Shown here in pieces: positions 1 through 8,416 of a stretch of 64,000 nt of DNA (the stretch's first letter is position 1; every line of letters begins with the position of its first letter). The position numbers and the translations under genes are program-made. The notes below the pieces were generated by a model, which saw nothing but the letters and a program-made list of their open reading frames with translations, was not told where the DNA came from and did no database searches. Location of the stretch: contig NZ_VHLH01000018.1 of NCBI RefSeq assembly GCF_006516965.1, forward strand, positions 39,710 through 103,709, in the 5' to 3' direction. The DNA is from Pararhizobium mangrovi. GTDB lineage: Bacteria > Pseudomonadota > Alphaproteobacteria > Rhizobiales > Rhizobiaceae.

Positions 1-2738
1 TCCTGCGCGCGATGGCCGCCGGTGATGAACGGCCGATCGGCGATCTCGCGCTCTTCGACCCGATCGATGCTCTGGCCGGTCGACTGGAAGGCCCGGTCGT
101 GGACCTGCCCGAAGGGACATGGACGCCCGACCTGATCGCGCGGCAGATCGCGCTCACCCCCGATCGCGTCGCCATCCGCCATGACAGCGAGAGCCTGACC
201 TACGGCGAACTCGGGAAGCGGGCGGATGCGGTCGCGGTCGCGTTGCAGCGATCGGGCGTCGAAACCGGCCACTGCGTTGCCGTTTGCCTGGAACGCTCGG
301 CCTGGTTGCCGGTCACTCTGCTTGGCGTATGGAAGGCGGGAGCGGCCTACCTTCCCCTGACGCCGCACCATCCGAAGGCGCGCCGGGACGCCGTCCTCGG
401 CGAGGCCGAGGTCGCGGCCTGCGTGAGCGACCGCAAGAATGCCGGCGACGTGCTCGAGGGCATCGAGACGATCGTCGTCGAGGACGCCCTCGAATCGTAT
501 GGCGGCGAGACGCCGAAGGTGCCGGCGAACCAATCGTCCGACGCGCTTGCCTACGTCATCTATACATCCGGCTCGACCGGAAATCCGAAGGGCGTCGAGG
601 TGCGCCATCGCGGCCTCGTCAATTTCCTGCTGTCGATGCAGCACGAACCGGGCTTTGCGGCCGACGATACGCTGCTGGCCGTAACGACCGTGACGTTCGA
701 CATCGCCGCCCTCGAACTCTTCCTGCCACTCGTTGCCGGCGGATGCTGCCACATCGCCAGCCGGCGCGAGACGCGGGACGGCTACGACCTTTTGCAAACG
801 CTCGAAGCGAGCGGGGCGACCATGGTCCAGGCCACGCCCTCCACGTGGCGCATGCTGGTCGAAGCGGGCTTCGTGGCCCCGCCCGGATTGCGCATGTTGT
901 GCGGTGGCGAACCCATGCCGGGTGATCTGGCGGCCGCTCTCCTGAGCGGCGAGGGGTCCCTGTGGAACATGTACGGCCCGACCGAGACGACCATCTGGTC
1001 CTCGCTGGCGCCGATCACGGATGCCGGCGCACCGATCGGCGTCGGCGGTCCGATCGCCAACACGACCTTCGTCGTGCTCGACGAGAACGATGCGCTCGTA
1101 CCGCGCGGGGTATCCGGCCAGTTGCATATTGGCGGCGAAGGCGTTGCGCGCGGCTATCGCCTGCGGCCGGACCTTACGGAGCGGGCTTTCGTCGAGATCC
1201 GTGGCGAACGCCTCTACAGGACCGGCGACAGGGCGCGGATCCTGCGCGACGGCAGCGTTCGGCTCGCCGGCCGCATGGATCGACAGGTGAAGCTTCGCGG
1301 CTTCCGCATCGAACTCGGCGACGTCGAGGCGGCGCTGCGCAAGGCGGGTCTTGCCGATTGCGCGGCGATCCTGCGCGAGGACCAGCCGGGCGCGCCCCAG
1401 ATCGTCGCCTATTACGCCGGGCCTTCGGGCAGCGAGATGAAGGAACCGGACGTGCGCGGAGCACTTGCCCGCCTCGTGCCGGACTACATGATCCCCGCGG
1501 CGTTCGTGCGCCTCGACGCGCTGCCGCTCGGGTCGAGCGGCAAGGTCGACTGGCGGGCGCTACCGGCGCCTTCCACACCGCCCGCCGTCAGCCGCACGCG
1601 AGCGGCGTCGGCTCCGCCGGCGCCCGTGCGGGCGCTGACGAGGCAGGCGCGCGAAGAGATCCTGGCGCGCTGTGCCAGCGGAGTCCTGAGCTTTCCCGTC
1701 GATGTCGACGACGATCTGTTCTCGCTCGGTGTCGATTCGCTCAGCCTGTTCCGTATCGTCAGCGAGGCCCGGCGCGAAGGCGTCACGGTTTCGGCGGCCG
1801 ACCTGTTCGAAAAGCGCACGATCGCCGCGACGCTCGCCGGTACCCCTTCCGGCAGACCGGAAGAGCGGCGGAAGGCGCAGCCCGGCAACATCATCACGTT
1901 GCAGGGCGGAAGCGGCCGCATGCCGATCTTCGCGATCCACAACACGTTCTTGTTTCGCGGTCTCGCCGCAGCGCTCGGTCCCGAACAACCCTTCTTCGCC
2001 GTGCCGATGCCGCCTGAACTGGACGGTCAGGCCGTCGACTACACGCGGCTCGCCGCGCGCTACGCGGCGATCATCCGCACCGTCCGTCCCGAAGGTCCCT
2101 GCGCGCTGATCGGATTCTGTTTCGCCGGACGGCTCGCCCTCGAGGTCGCGCATCAGATCCGCGAGATGGGTGGCGAAGTGAAGCTGATCATCGCCGCGGA
2201 TGCATGGGCACCGCAGCACGCGCTTCGGCTTTCGAGGGTAGGCGCTCTGATGCATCTGTGGACCTACCGGCTGCATCGGGCCATGCATCACCTTCGCCGC
2301 ATCCACCGGGAGCGCGTGCGTTCGCTCGATCAGCTCGCAGCACGCAGCGACGTCGTGCGTCGCCTCGTCGTTCGCGGCGGCAACCGGCTGCGCACCACGT
2401 TCGGGCAACCGACCCTGACGCTCGAGGACGAGGAACTGGCACGCATCACGCGGATCGAGACCGCCGGCGAGCTGGCCGAGATCCGGCCGTTCGAAGGCGA
2501 CGTGCTGATCGTCAGGAGCGCCGCACAGCCACGCGGCCGGTTCCTCGACGAGGCGCTGGGCTGGCGGGCGATCGTGCAGGGTCGCGTAACGGTTCGCGAC
2601 GTACCGGGCCTGCACGAGAACATTTTCCGTGAGGGTGCGCCGGAATTCGCGGCGGCGGTGCATGAGGCGATCATGGGCGACGAACGCAGGGAGAGTTCGA
2701 ACCTCCCGCATCGGCGGATCAGTACGCTACACGGATGA
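1..2738 (+). CDS. Nonribosomal peptide synthetase, C-terminal part (C-tail, A, PCP, TE), 5' truncated
   Basis: Last module of an NRPS: activates an amino acid, loads it on a carrier and releases the product. The frame is open to the window edge and the first residues (RPIGDLALF) look like the end of a condensation domain, so the ATG at 12 is probably internal. From that ATG, the adenylation domain spans about residues 30-525 (TSGSTGNPKG near 184, NMYGPTETT near 320, YRTGD, PLGSSGK). The carrier domain has LGVDSLSLF with Ser576 as the phosphopantetheine site. The thioesterase runs from about 630 to the end. Its nucleophile elbow reads GFCFAG, so the nucleophile is Cys703 rather than Ser; His868 in GLHENIF is the likely catalytic base. 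The ten specificity positions read D-I-L-Q-L-G-M-I-W-K by eye, close to the known glycine signature. Product unknown; siderophore or lipopeptide are both possible. Confidence 0.9.
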   Translation, partial: LRAMAAGDERPIGDLALFDPIDALAGRLEGPVVDLPEGTWTPDLIARQIALTPDRVAIRHDSESLTYGELGKRADAVAVALQRSGVETGHCVAVCLERSAWLPVTLLGVWKAGAAYLPLTPHHPKARRDAVLGEAEVAACVSDRKNAGDVLEGIETIVVEDALESYGGETPKVPANQSSDALAYVIYTSGSTGNPKGVEVRHRGLVNFLLSMQHEPGFAADDTLLAVTTVTFDIAALELFLPLVAGGCCHIASRRETRDGYDLLQTLEASGATMVQATPSTWRMLVEAGFVAPPGLRMLCGGEPMPGDLAAALLSGEGSLWNMYGPTETTIWSSLAPITDAGAPIGVGGPIANTTFVVLDENDALVPRGVSGQLHIGGEGVARGYRLRPDLTERAFVEIRGERLYRTGDRARILRDGSVRLAGRMDRQVKLRGFRIELGDVEAALRKAGLADCAAILREDQPGAPQIVAYYAGPSGSEMKEPDVRGALARLVPDYMIPAAFVRLDALPLGSSGKVDWRALPAPSTPPAVSRTRAASAPPAPVRALTRQAREEILARCASGVLSFPVDVDDDLFSLGVDSLSLFRIVSEARREGVTVSAADLFEKRTIAATLAGTPSGRPEERRKAQPGNIITLQGGSGRMPIFAIHNTFLFRGLAAALGPEQPFFAVPMPPELDGQAVDYTRLAARYAAIIRTVRPEGPCALIGFCFAGRLALEVAHQIREMGGEVKLIIAADAWAPQHALRLSRVGALMHLWTYRLHRAMHHLRRIHRERVRSLDQLAARSDVVRRLVVRGGNRLRTTFGQPTLTLEDEELARITRIETAGELAEIRPFEGDVLIVRSAAQPRGRFLDEALGWRAIVQGRVTVRDVPGLHENIFREGAPEFAAAVHEAIMGDERRESSNLPHRRISTLHG

Positions 2739-2896
2739 TAGCACCGTGATCGGAGAAGGCCGCTCCGTCGTCAAATGAATTAAACGACGATTATCGAAAG
2801 GCCTAAAAACTAATGCTGTATCGAAAAAGCACACAAAAGACACAAACTTTTAAAGCGAAATCAACCGGGGTCGTTTCGGAATTTGAACACGGTATC

Positions 2897-2924
2897 GGGA
2901 AACAACGTTCGTTCCCTGTTTTTT
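2897..2924 (+). terminator. Probable Rho-independent terminator after the NRPS
   Basis: Arms GGGAA (2897-2901) and TTCCC (2912-2916) are perfectly complementary around a 10-base loop and are followed by TG and six T residues (2919-2924). The stem is short, but the T run is the only one in this stretch and fits termination of the NRPS transcript. Confidence 0.5.
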
Positions 2925-3033
2925 AAAAAAATAATGGATCAAGCATACGTTGCTTTACCAAGGGTTAAAGCTTAAATCATCGCCGGTCGTAAGGTCCGCA
3001 GTTACAAAATCGGTGTGCGTCATATCTTTCTCT

Positions 3034-3040
3034 GGAGAGG
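3034..3040 (+). promoter_or_regulatory. Ribosome binding site of the small Cys protein
   Basis: GGAGAGG lies three bases before the ATG at 3044 and fixes that start. Confidence 0.6.
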
Positions 3041-3043
3041 CCC

Positions 3044-3355
3044 ATGCGAAAAAATCGCACGAGCGTTGATGAACGGTGCTGTGAAGCATGCGTGTTCTGG
3101 TATCGCGGTGACGAGCGTTTCGCGCATGAATGTCGTCGATTTCCCCCGCAATACGCCGAGGTTCAGGACGGCCGGAAACTCGCTCTGAAGCGCGTCTGGC
3201 CGATCACGCCGCCGACCGACTGGTGTGGGGAGTTCCATCCCGTTTCCGAACTCGGCGATACCAAGGTCGGCGAGACGATCGGAGACATCTCCGCCAAGCT
3301 CAAGTTCGATCCCCGAACCCCGAACGCCATCCAGCCCCGCCCGCGCGTCTTCTGA
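3044..3355 (+). CDS. Small cysteine-rich hypothetical protein (possible metal site)
   Basis: 103 residues, no signal peptide or membrane segment. Cysteines 13 and 16 (CEAC), 30 (HECRRFPP) and 61 (TDWCGEF) give a C-X2-C-X13-C-X30-C pattern that could hold zinc or an Fe-S cluster; an extra Cys12 precedes them. Tryptophan and proline flank the cysteines (VFWY, VWPITPP). I do not recognise a named family. The gene stands alone after an AT-rich spacer, with a good ribosome binding site, and is convergent with the LysR gene. Function unknown. Confidence 0.65.
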   Translation: MRKNRTSVDERCCEACVFWYRGDERFAHECRRFPPQYAEVQDGRKLALKRVWPITPPTDWCGEFHPVSELGDTKVGETIGDISAKLKFDPRTPNAIQPRPRVF

Positions 3356-3568
3356 CCATCGCTTCCGATTTCGAGCGTTCGCGGATTTTACATCCTCGAA
3401 CGCTTCGAAGTCGGTCGTCCGTGGTTTCGGACCTTTCGTGCGGATTGTCATTCTTTGCAGCGCCGTTGAAGAGACCGGTTGCTTCCTCGAAGAGCGGTGA
3501 GGCGTGGCGAGACACCTCGACAAACGCACGCAACGTGCGCGGCCGGCACGGTCGGCGACGTACCTCGA

Positions 3569-4471
3569 TCACGGAATCGGTTCGAGCCACGCGATCGCGT
3601 CGACAACCTCCCGGGATGCCTCGAATGTCGCTTTGATCGTCGGTCGCCAGTCCTCCGCGCGATAAGCCGCGCACATTCTCGAAACTTCGATCTCCGGCTC
3701 GCTGCTCAGCGTCATTACCTTTCCCGAGATCACATCCTGCTCGACGAGCCGCACCGGCAGGATAGCCAATCCGACACCTGCCGAGACCAGAGATGCGATG
3801 ATGCTTACGCTGTTACTCACCGATATCTGGCGCGGTGCCAGCCCTTCCGATCGGAACCAGTTGACCGTCTGCTGATACATCGGCGAGGGATTGGGATTGC
3901 TCAGGATCGGTAATTGACCGATGTCTCGCGGCCGGATCAGCGGCGGCAGATCGGTTTCGCTGCTTGCAATCCAGGCAGCCTTCTGAATGCCCAGTTGAAC
4001 GACCCGCAATCGCGGATCATCGTGGAGATTGATGCCCAGGGCGATGTCGATCGCGCCGTCCATGAGGTCCTTCTGCAAGTTCCCGCTGGTACCGATCGCA
4101 ACTGCGACTTCCAGGCTGGGATGGCGGCCTTTCAACATCCTTAGAATTCGAGGCAGGCCGGCGAGAGCCAGGGCTTCGCTCACCCCCAACCGGACGGACC
4201 CGCCAATCTGCTCCGGTCTGGCCCTTTCATGGAGCTTGTCGAGTTGATCGATGATGGCCTCGGCGTGATCGATCACCCCGTGGCCTTCGGGGGTCAGCAG
4301 GAGGTAGCGTCCGGACCTTCGAAACATCGGCTTGCCGAACGCCGAACCAAGATCCTTGAGGCGCAACGACAGCGTCGACTGGGTGACGTTCAGATGGACG
4401 GCAGCCTTACTGACCGTTCCAAGGCGTGCCACCCAGACGAGCGCTTCCAATTGGGACAGAGTGATGCGCAT
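3569..4471 (-). CDS. LysR-family transcriptional regulator
   Basis: 300 residues, normal family length. The N-terminus (ITLSQLEALVWVARLGTVS, then NVTQSTLSLRLKDL) is the winged helix-turn-helix of LysR regulators; residues about 95-295 form the periplasmic-binding-protein-like effector domain. It is divergent from the TRAP transporter operon starting at 4601, with 129 bases between them. LysR regulators usually control the divergent neighbour in response to its substrate, so it probably governs dctPQM and the HD gene. The ligand is unknown. Confidence 0.9.
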   Translation of the reverse strand: MRITLSQLEALVWVARLGTVSKAAVHLNVTQSTLSLRLKDLGSAFGKPMFRRSGRYLLLTPEGHGVIDHAEAIIDQLDKLHERARPEQIGGSVRLGVSEALALAGLPRILRMLKGRHPSLEVAVAIGTSGNLQKDLMDGAIDIALGINLHDDPRLRVVQLGIQKAAWIASSETDLPPLIRPRDIGQLPILSNPNPSPMYQQTVNWFRSEGLAPRQISVSNSVSIIASLVSAGVGLAILPVRLVEQDVISGKVMTLSSEPEIEVSRMCAAYRAEDWRPTIKATFEASREVVDAIAWLEPIP

Positions 4472-4475
4472 ATAT

Positions 4476-4494
4476 TGAAATTTCTAAAGCTTCA
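4476..4494. promoter_or_regulatory. Candidate LysR operator (TGAA-N11-TTCA)
   Basis: Arms TGAA (4476-4479) and TTCA (4491-4494) flank eleven bases just upstream of the LysR start, matching the interrupted-dyad form of LysR sites. A second short dyad AAGC-N6-GCTT overlaps it at 4487-4500. The arms are short, so this is suggestive only. Confidence 0.3.
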
Positions 4495-4600
4495 GCGCTT
4501 ATATTACCAATTAGGTTATCTCCTTCAATAGCGTTACGATTTTCATGGGATATCTGCCCGTTCGGTTCAGTTCGACTGTCCGTCGAAACAGGAGGGAAAA

Positions 4601-5665
4601 TTGATACGCTGCAAAACTCTGGCCGTTAGCCTAGCATCGTTGGCACTCTTCATCGGCGGACCGTGTGCCGCCCAAGACATTCCCAGTGTGAATCTCAAGG
4701 TCTCGGGCGGAAACCGGACGCAGAACCAGTTTCGGCTCGTCGAGGTGCCCTTCTTCACCAAGCAACTGCCCGAGGCGTCCGATGGCGCGGTGACGGTGAA
4801 CTTTTCCTCCCTGGAAGATCTTGGAATTCAGGGCCCCGAAGTGCTTCGTCTGCTCGGCATGGGCATGTTCGACATGTCGGAAGGCACGCTCAGCTACATG
4901 GCGGGCGAAGCGCCTCTCTTCGAGTCGCTGGATTTCCCGGGACTGACCTCGGATATCGATCAGCAGAGGAAGATGGCCGAAGGTCTCAAGCCCGAGATCG
5001 CGAAAACGATGAAGGCGAAATTTGGTGTGAAGCTGCTTTCCCTGGCGCCGATTGCCCTGCAGGTTCTCTACTGCAACAAACCGGTTTCCAGCCTGGCGGA
5101 TATCAAGGGGCTCAAGGTTCGCACCTTCAATCGAGGAATGGCGCAACTCGTGGAGGGGCTCGGGGCGCAATCGGTGAACATCCCGTTCGCCGAAGTCGTG
5201 CCGGCGATGGAACGAGGCGTCGCCGACTGCGCGATCACCGCGACGTCCGCCGGCAATACCGCAAGGTGGTGGGAAGTTTCGGACCATCTGGTCATGCTGC
5301 CGATGGGATGGTCGATGATTTTCTTCGGAGCGAATGCCGATAACTGGAACAAGCTTCCCGAAAAGACGCAGGCTTTTCTCGAAAAGCAGTTTTCCGACAT
5401 GGAAGACAAGCAATGGGCGCAGGCGAAAGCCGACGTTCAGGACGGCATAAACTGCAATACCGGCAAGGGAACCTGCAAGAACGGTATCGAGGCCAAGCCC
5501 GCAATGAAGCTGGTGACCCTTACTTCGGACGAGAAAGATCACGCTCGCGAGATCCTGACGAAGAACGTCCTGTCGGACTGGGCGAAAAGATGCGGATCCG
5601 ACTGCGTCTCGCAGTGGAACGAGAATGCCGGCAAGGTGGTCGGCGTTCACGTCTCGGATAACTGA
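4601..5665 (+). CDS. dctP: TRAP transporter substrate-binding protein (DctP family)
   Basis: 354 residues. A TTG start is indicated by AGGAGG at 4590-4595, five bases upstream. A signal peptide (LASLALFIGGPCAA, cleaved about residue 24) exports it to the periplasm. The body carries the DctP fold, including the conserved stretch LKVRTFNRGMAQLVEGLGA before a FAEVVPAMERGVADCA segment that contacts the ligand carboxylate in this family. Four cysteines near the C-terminus (CNTGKGTC and CGSDC) could form disulfides. It is first in an operon with dctQ, dctM and an HD-domain gene. The substrate, probably an organic anion, cannot be read from sequence. Confidence 0.9.
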   Translation: MIRCKTLAVSLASLALFIGGPCAAQDIPSVNLKVSGGNRTQNQFRLVEVPFFTKQLPEASDGAVTVNFSSLEDLGIQGPEVLRLLGMGMFDMSEGTLSYMAGEAPLFESLDFPGLTSDIDQQRKMAEGLKPEIAKTMKAKFGVKLLSLAPIALQVLYCNKPVSSLADIKGLKVRTFNRGMAQLVEGLGAQSVNIPFAEVVPAMERGVADCAITATSAGNTARWWEVSDHLVMLPMGWSMIFFGANADNWNKLPEKTQAFLEKQFSDMEDKQWAQAKADVQDGINCNTGKGTCKNGIEAKPAMKLVTLTSDEKDHAREILTKNVLSDWAKRCGSDCVSQWNENAGKVVGVHVSDN

Positions 5666-5673
5666 TCGTTCCG

Positions 5674-6264
5674 ATGGGAAAGATCGAATCATCCATCGCG
5701 ACGATCTCGCGATGGATGGCAAGGATCGGGGGCATAGGGCTCCTTGGATCCGCGGTCCTCATATCGATCGAAGTATGTCTTCGTTCACTCGGCGTTGGAG
5801 GCCTGAGCGTGGGGGCCGAACTGGCCTCGTACGCTCTTGCCCTCGGTGCAACGTGGTCGCTGGCATACGTTGTCTTCGAACGGGGACACGTTCGCGTCGA
5901 TGTCGTCGTCATGCGGCTTTCACCGCTCTGGCGCTCCATCCTGGATATCGTGGCGCTTGCGAGCCTGGCCGGCGTCGGGTTCGCCCTTTCGTACGGCGGG
6001 CTGGGGGTCTTCGAAACCTCCCTGCGCCTCGACGCCCACTCGAACACGACGCTCGGCATGCCGCTCGTCCTGCCGCAGGGAGCCTGGCTGTTCGGCCTGT
6101 GCTGGTTCACCCTGGTCGCGTTCGTTCGCACGCTGCAGGCGGCGACCTTCCTCGTGCGGGGAGACCATTCCCACATCGCTCGCATCGCGGGTACGCCGAG
6201 TGCCGACGACGAGATCGAGGACGTCATCCATGACACTCAGGGTAGAATGATCGGTCAAGAGTAA
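5674..6264 (+). CDS. dctQ: TRAP transporter small permease (DctQ)
   Basis: 196 residues with four hydrophobic segments, the standard form of the DctQ subunit that pairs with DctM in the inner membrane to drive ion-coupled uptake. The conserved RGHVRVDVVV segment between helices 2 and 3 is present. It starts eight bases after dctP and ends six before dctM. The C-terminal tail (about residues 170-196) is polar and cytoplasmic. Confidence 0.9.
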   Translation: MGKIESSIATISRWMARIGGIGLLGSAVLISIEVCLRSLGVGGLSVGAELASYALALGATWSLAYVVFERGHVRVDVVVMRLSPLWRSILDIVALASLAGVGFALSYGGLGVFETSLRLDAHSNTTLGMPLVLPQGAWLFGLCWFTLVAFVRTLQAATFLVRGDHSHIARIAGTPSADDEIEDVIHDTQGRMIGQE

Positions 6265-6270
6265 CGCACG

Positions 6271-7554
6271 ATGATACCTGTTGCCCTCGGACTGCTGTTT
6301 GCGTTGCTTGCCATCGGGATACCGATCGGCGCGATGATGCTGATCCTGGCGCTCGCACTGGATTTCGGGTTCTCTCCGATGCCGCTTTATCGCGCCGTCG
6401 GGGAGTTGAGCTGGACGTCGTCGTCGAACTATCTTCTCGTTTGCGTCCCGTTGTTCATTCTGCTTGGTGAAATCCTGCTGCGTGCCGGCATCGCCGAACG
6501 GCTCTACCAGGCGATCATGCAGTGGATCGGCTGGCTGCCGGGCGGCCTCATGCATGCAAACATCGGTGCCAGCATGGCATTCGCGGCGACTTCGGGCTCC
6601 AGCGTGGCGACGGCCGCCACGATCAGCGTCGTCGCGAAGCCGATGATCGGCAGATATGGCTACAGCGAGCGCCTGTTCTACGGGTCCGTCGCAGCAGGGG
6701 GGACGTTGGGTATCCTCGTACCCCCATCGATCAATCTCGTCCTCTACGGCTGGCTTACGAGCACATCCGTTCCTGCACTCTATATGGCGGGAATATTACC
6801 TGGGATCGTCCTGGCGGGCCTGTTTTCCGCCAGCATCCTGATCATCTGCCTGCTCCGCCCATCCTTCGGCGGCTACAAGATCGAAACGAGCTGGCAGTCC
6901 CGAATAGCGAGCCTGCCTTCGCTCCTGCCTCCGCTGTTCATCTTCGCCGTCATCATAGGCTCCATCTATCTGGGCATCGCGACACCGACCGAGTCGGCTT
7001 CCCTCGGCGTACTGGCAGCTTTGGTCCTCGCCGCGCTCTATCGCCAGCTCACGCTGCGAATGGTCATGGAAGCCGTAGACGGCACGATGCGCACGACCGG
7101 GATGATCATGCTGATCGTCATGGCGGCCTGGTTCCTGAACTTCGTCATTTCGGCGATGGGCCTCGTCGCCGCGATCAACTCCGCCATCGCATCCATGGGA
7201 CTTTCGCCGCTCGGCCTCCTGCTTTCGATCATCGCGATCTATGTGGTGCTTGGCTGCTTCATGGACCCGCTGCCGATGATGATCGTCACGGTCCCCGTTC
7301 TCACGCCGCTGGTCGTAGCGGCCGGATACGATCCGATCTGGTTCGGCATCCTCATCGTCATGTTGTGCGAAACCGCTTTGATCACGCCGCCGATCGGCAT
7401 GATTCTGTTCGTCGTTCAGGGCGTGCGAAGAAGAGGTTCGATCACCGACCTCATGATCGGTGTCATGCCGTTCCTCGTCTCGCTCATCGTGATCATCGCC
7501 ATCGTGCTGCTGTTCCCGAAAGCAGTCCTGTGGCTGCCTTCGCTTCTGAACTGA
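6271..7554 (+). CDS. dctM: TRAP transporter large permease (DctM)
   Basis: 427 residues, hydrophobic throughout with about twelve membrane spans, as in DctM subunits, which form the transport path. The conserved GGLMHANIGASMAFAATSGS and GTLGILVPPSINLVLYG segments are visible. It is the third gene of the operon dctP-dctQ-dctM-HD and is normal in length. Confidence 0.93.
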   Translation: MIPVALGLLFALLAIGIPIGAMMLILALALDFGFSPMPLYRAVGELSWTSSSNYLLVCVPLFILLGEILLRAGIAERLYQAIMQWIGWLPGGLMHANIGASMAFAATSGSSVATAATISVVAKPMIGRYGYSERLFYGSVAAGGTLGILVPPSINLVLYGWLTSTSVPALYMAGILPGIVLAGLFSASILIICLLRPSFGGYKIETSWQSRIASLPSLLPPLFIFAVIIGSIYLGIATPTESASLGVLAALVLAALYRQLTLRMVMEAVDGTMRTTGMIMLIVMAAWFLNFVISAMGLVAAINSAIASMGLSPLGLLLSIIAIYVVLGCFMDPLPMMIVTVPVLTPLVVAAGYDPIWFGILIVMLCETALITPPIGMILFVVQGVRRRGSITDLMIGVMPFLVSLIVIIAIVLLFPKAVLWLPSLLN

Positions 7555-7561
7555 CCCTGCA

Positions 7562-8230
7562 ATGGAGAACAGAATGCAAGAAGAACAAACCGTGCGCCTG
7601 CGTGGCAAGACGGTCGTCGTAACGGAGGAAATGCGCCAGAAGGTGCTGGAGGAAATGCCGGAAATCGCCTGGATCAGCGATGAAGGACTGAAGGCGAAGG
7701 TCCTCGGCGCCTGGGCCGGTGCACTGGCTGCAAGCGGTTTCGACCGCATCGGCGACATGAAGCCGTCCGGCAATTACGATTCCATGCCGTTGCGCGCCGG
7801 CACGCAAGCGGATCATATGCGGTCCGTGACACGCCTAGCCGTCGCGATGGCCGAAGAATTCGACAGCCTGCTGCCCGGGTTCAAGTACGATCGGGACATC
7901 CTGATAGCCGGCGGTCTGTGCCACGACATCGGCAAGGTATGGGAGTTCGACCCCGAAAACGTGGAACGTTGGCGGGCGGACCCCTCCAACTCCGGTATGC
8001 CTTCGATCCGCCATCCCGGCTACGGCGTGCATATCTGCCTGACTGCCGAACTGCCCGAGGAAGTGGCGCACATTGCCGGGGCTCATTCGGGTGAAGGCGA
8101 GCTACTGACGCGCAGTCTCGAGAATACCATCATCCATTGGGCCGATTACAGCTTCTGGAAGATCATCGAGAGCGGCGGGCAGCTCGCCGACAGGGATGAC
8201 TGGCTGCCGCCCGAGAAAAAGGCGCATTGA
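7562..8230 (+). CDS. HD-domain metal-dependent phosphohydrolase-like protein
   Basis: 222 residues; the ATG at 7574 is the better start because GGAGAA lies five bases before it. Metal-ligand motifs of the HD superfamily are visible: His in DHMRSV, the HD pair in GGLCHDIGKVWEF, His in AGAHSGEGE and Asp in IHWADYSFW. Members hydrolyse phosphate esters or oxidise small molecules. It sits seven bases after dctM, so it is cotranscribed with the TRAP importer and probably acts on the imported compound or a product of it. No catabolic partner is adjacent, so the substrate is open. Confidence 0.75.
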   Translation: MENRMQEEQTVRLRGKTVVVTEEMRQKVLEEMPEIAWISDEGLKAKVLGAWAGALAASGFDRIGDMKPSGNYDSMPLRAGTQADHMRSVTRLAVAMAEEFDSLLPGFKYDRDILIAGGLCHDIGKVWEFDPENVERWRADPSNSGMPSIRHPGYGVHICLTAELPEEVAHIAGAHSGEGELLTRSLENTIIHWADYSFWKIIESGGQLADRDDWLPPEKKAH

Positions 8231-8416
8231 CGGCGTTTCGTCGAAGCTTTGCCATGGGGTAGCTTCGATCGGCATCGGCGCTGCGCTTCCAGGCCATTCG
8301 TTTGACGCTCGGAATATGGACGACGCATGGCCGCGGGATACTGCGAGAGCCCGCCATGTCCATGCGCCGTCGTTGTCGGCGGCAATCTCACTACTGATCG
8401 TCGGCCGGATGCCTCG

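Larger units (their letters stand above)
2739..3043. other. AT-rich intergenic region
   Basis: About 300 bases without a convincing gene between the NRPS and the small cysteine protein. From about 2770 to 3000 it is clearly richer in A and T than the rest of the window. It holds a terminator-like hairpin (2897-2924) and presumably the promoter of the next gene. I see no RNA gene. Confidence 0.6.

Noticed and set aside
12..14. ATG at 12 as the true start of the NRPS gene
   Set aside because: The residues after it look like the end of a condensation domain and the frame is open to the edge, so the gene very probably begins outside the window.
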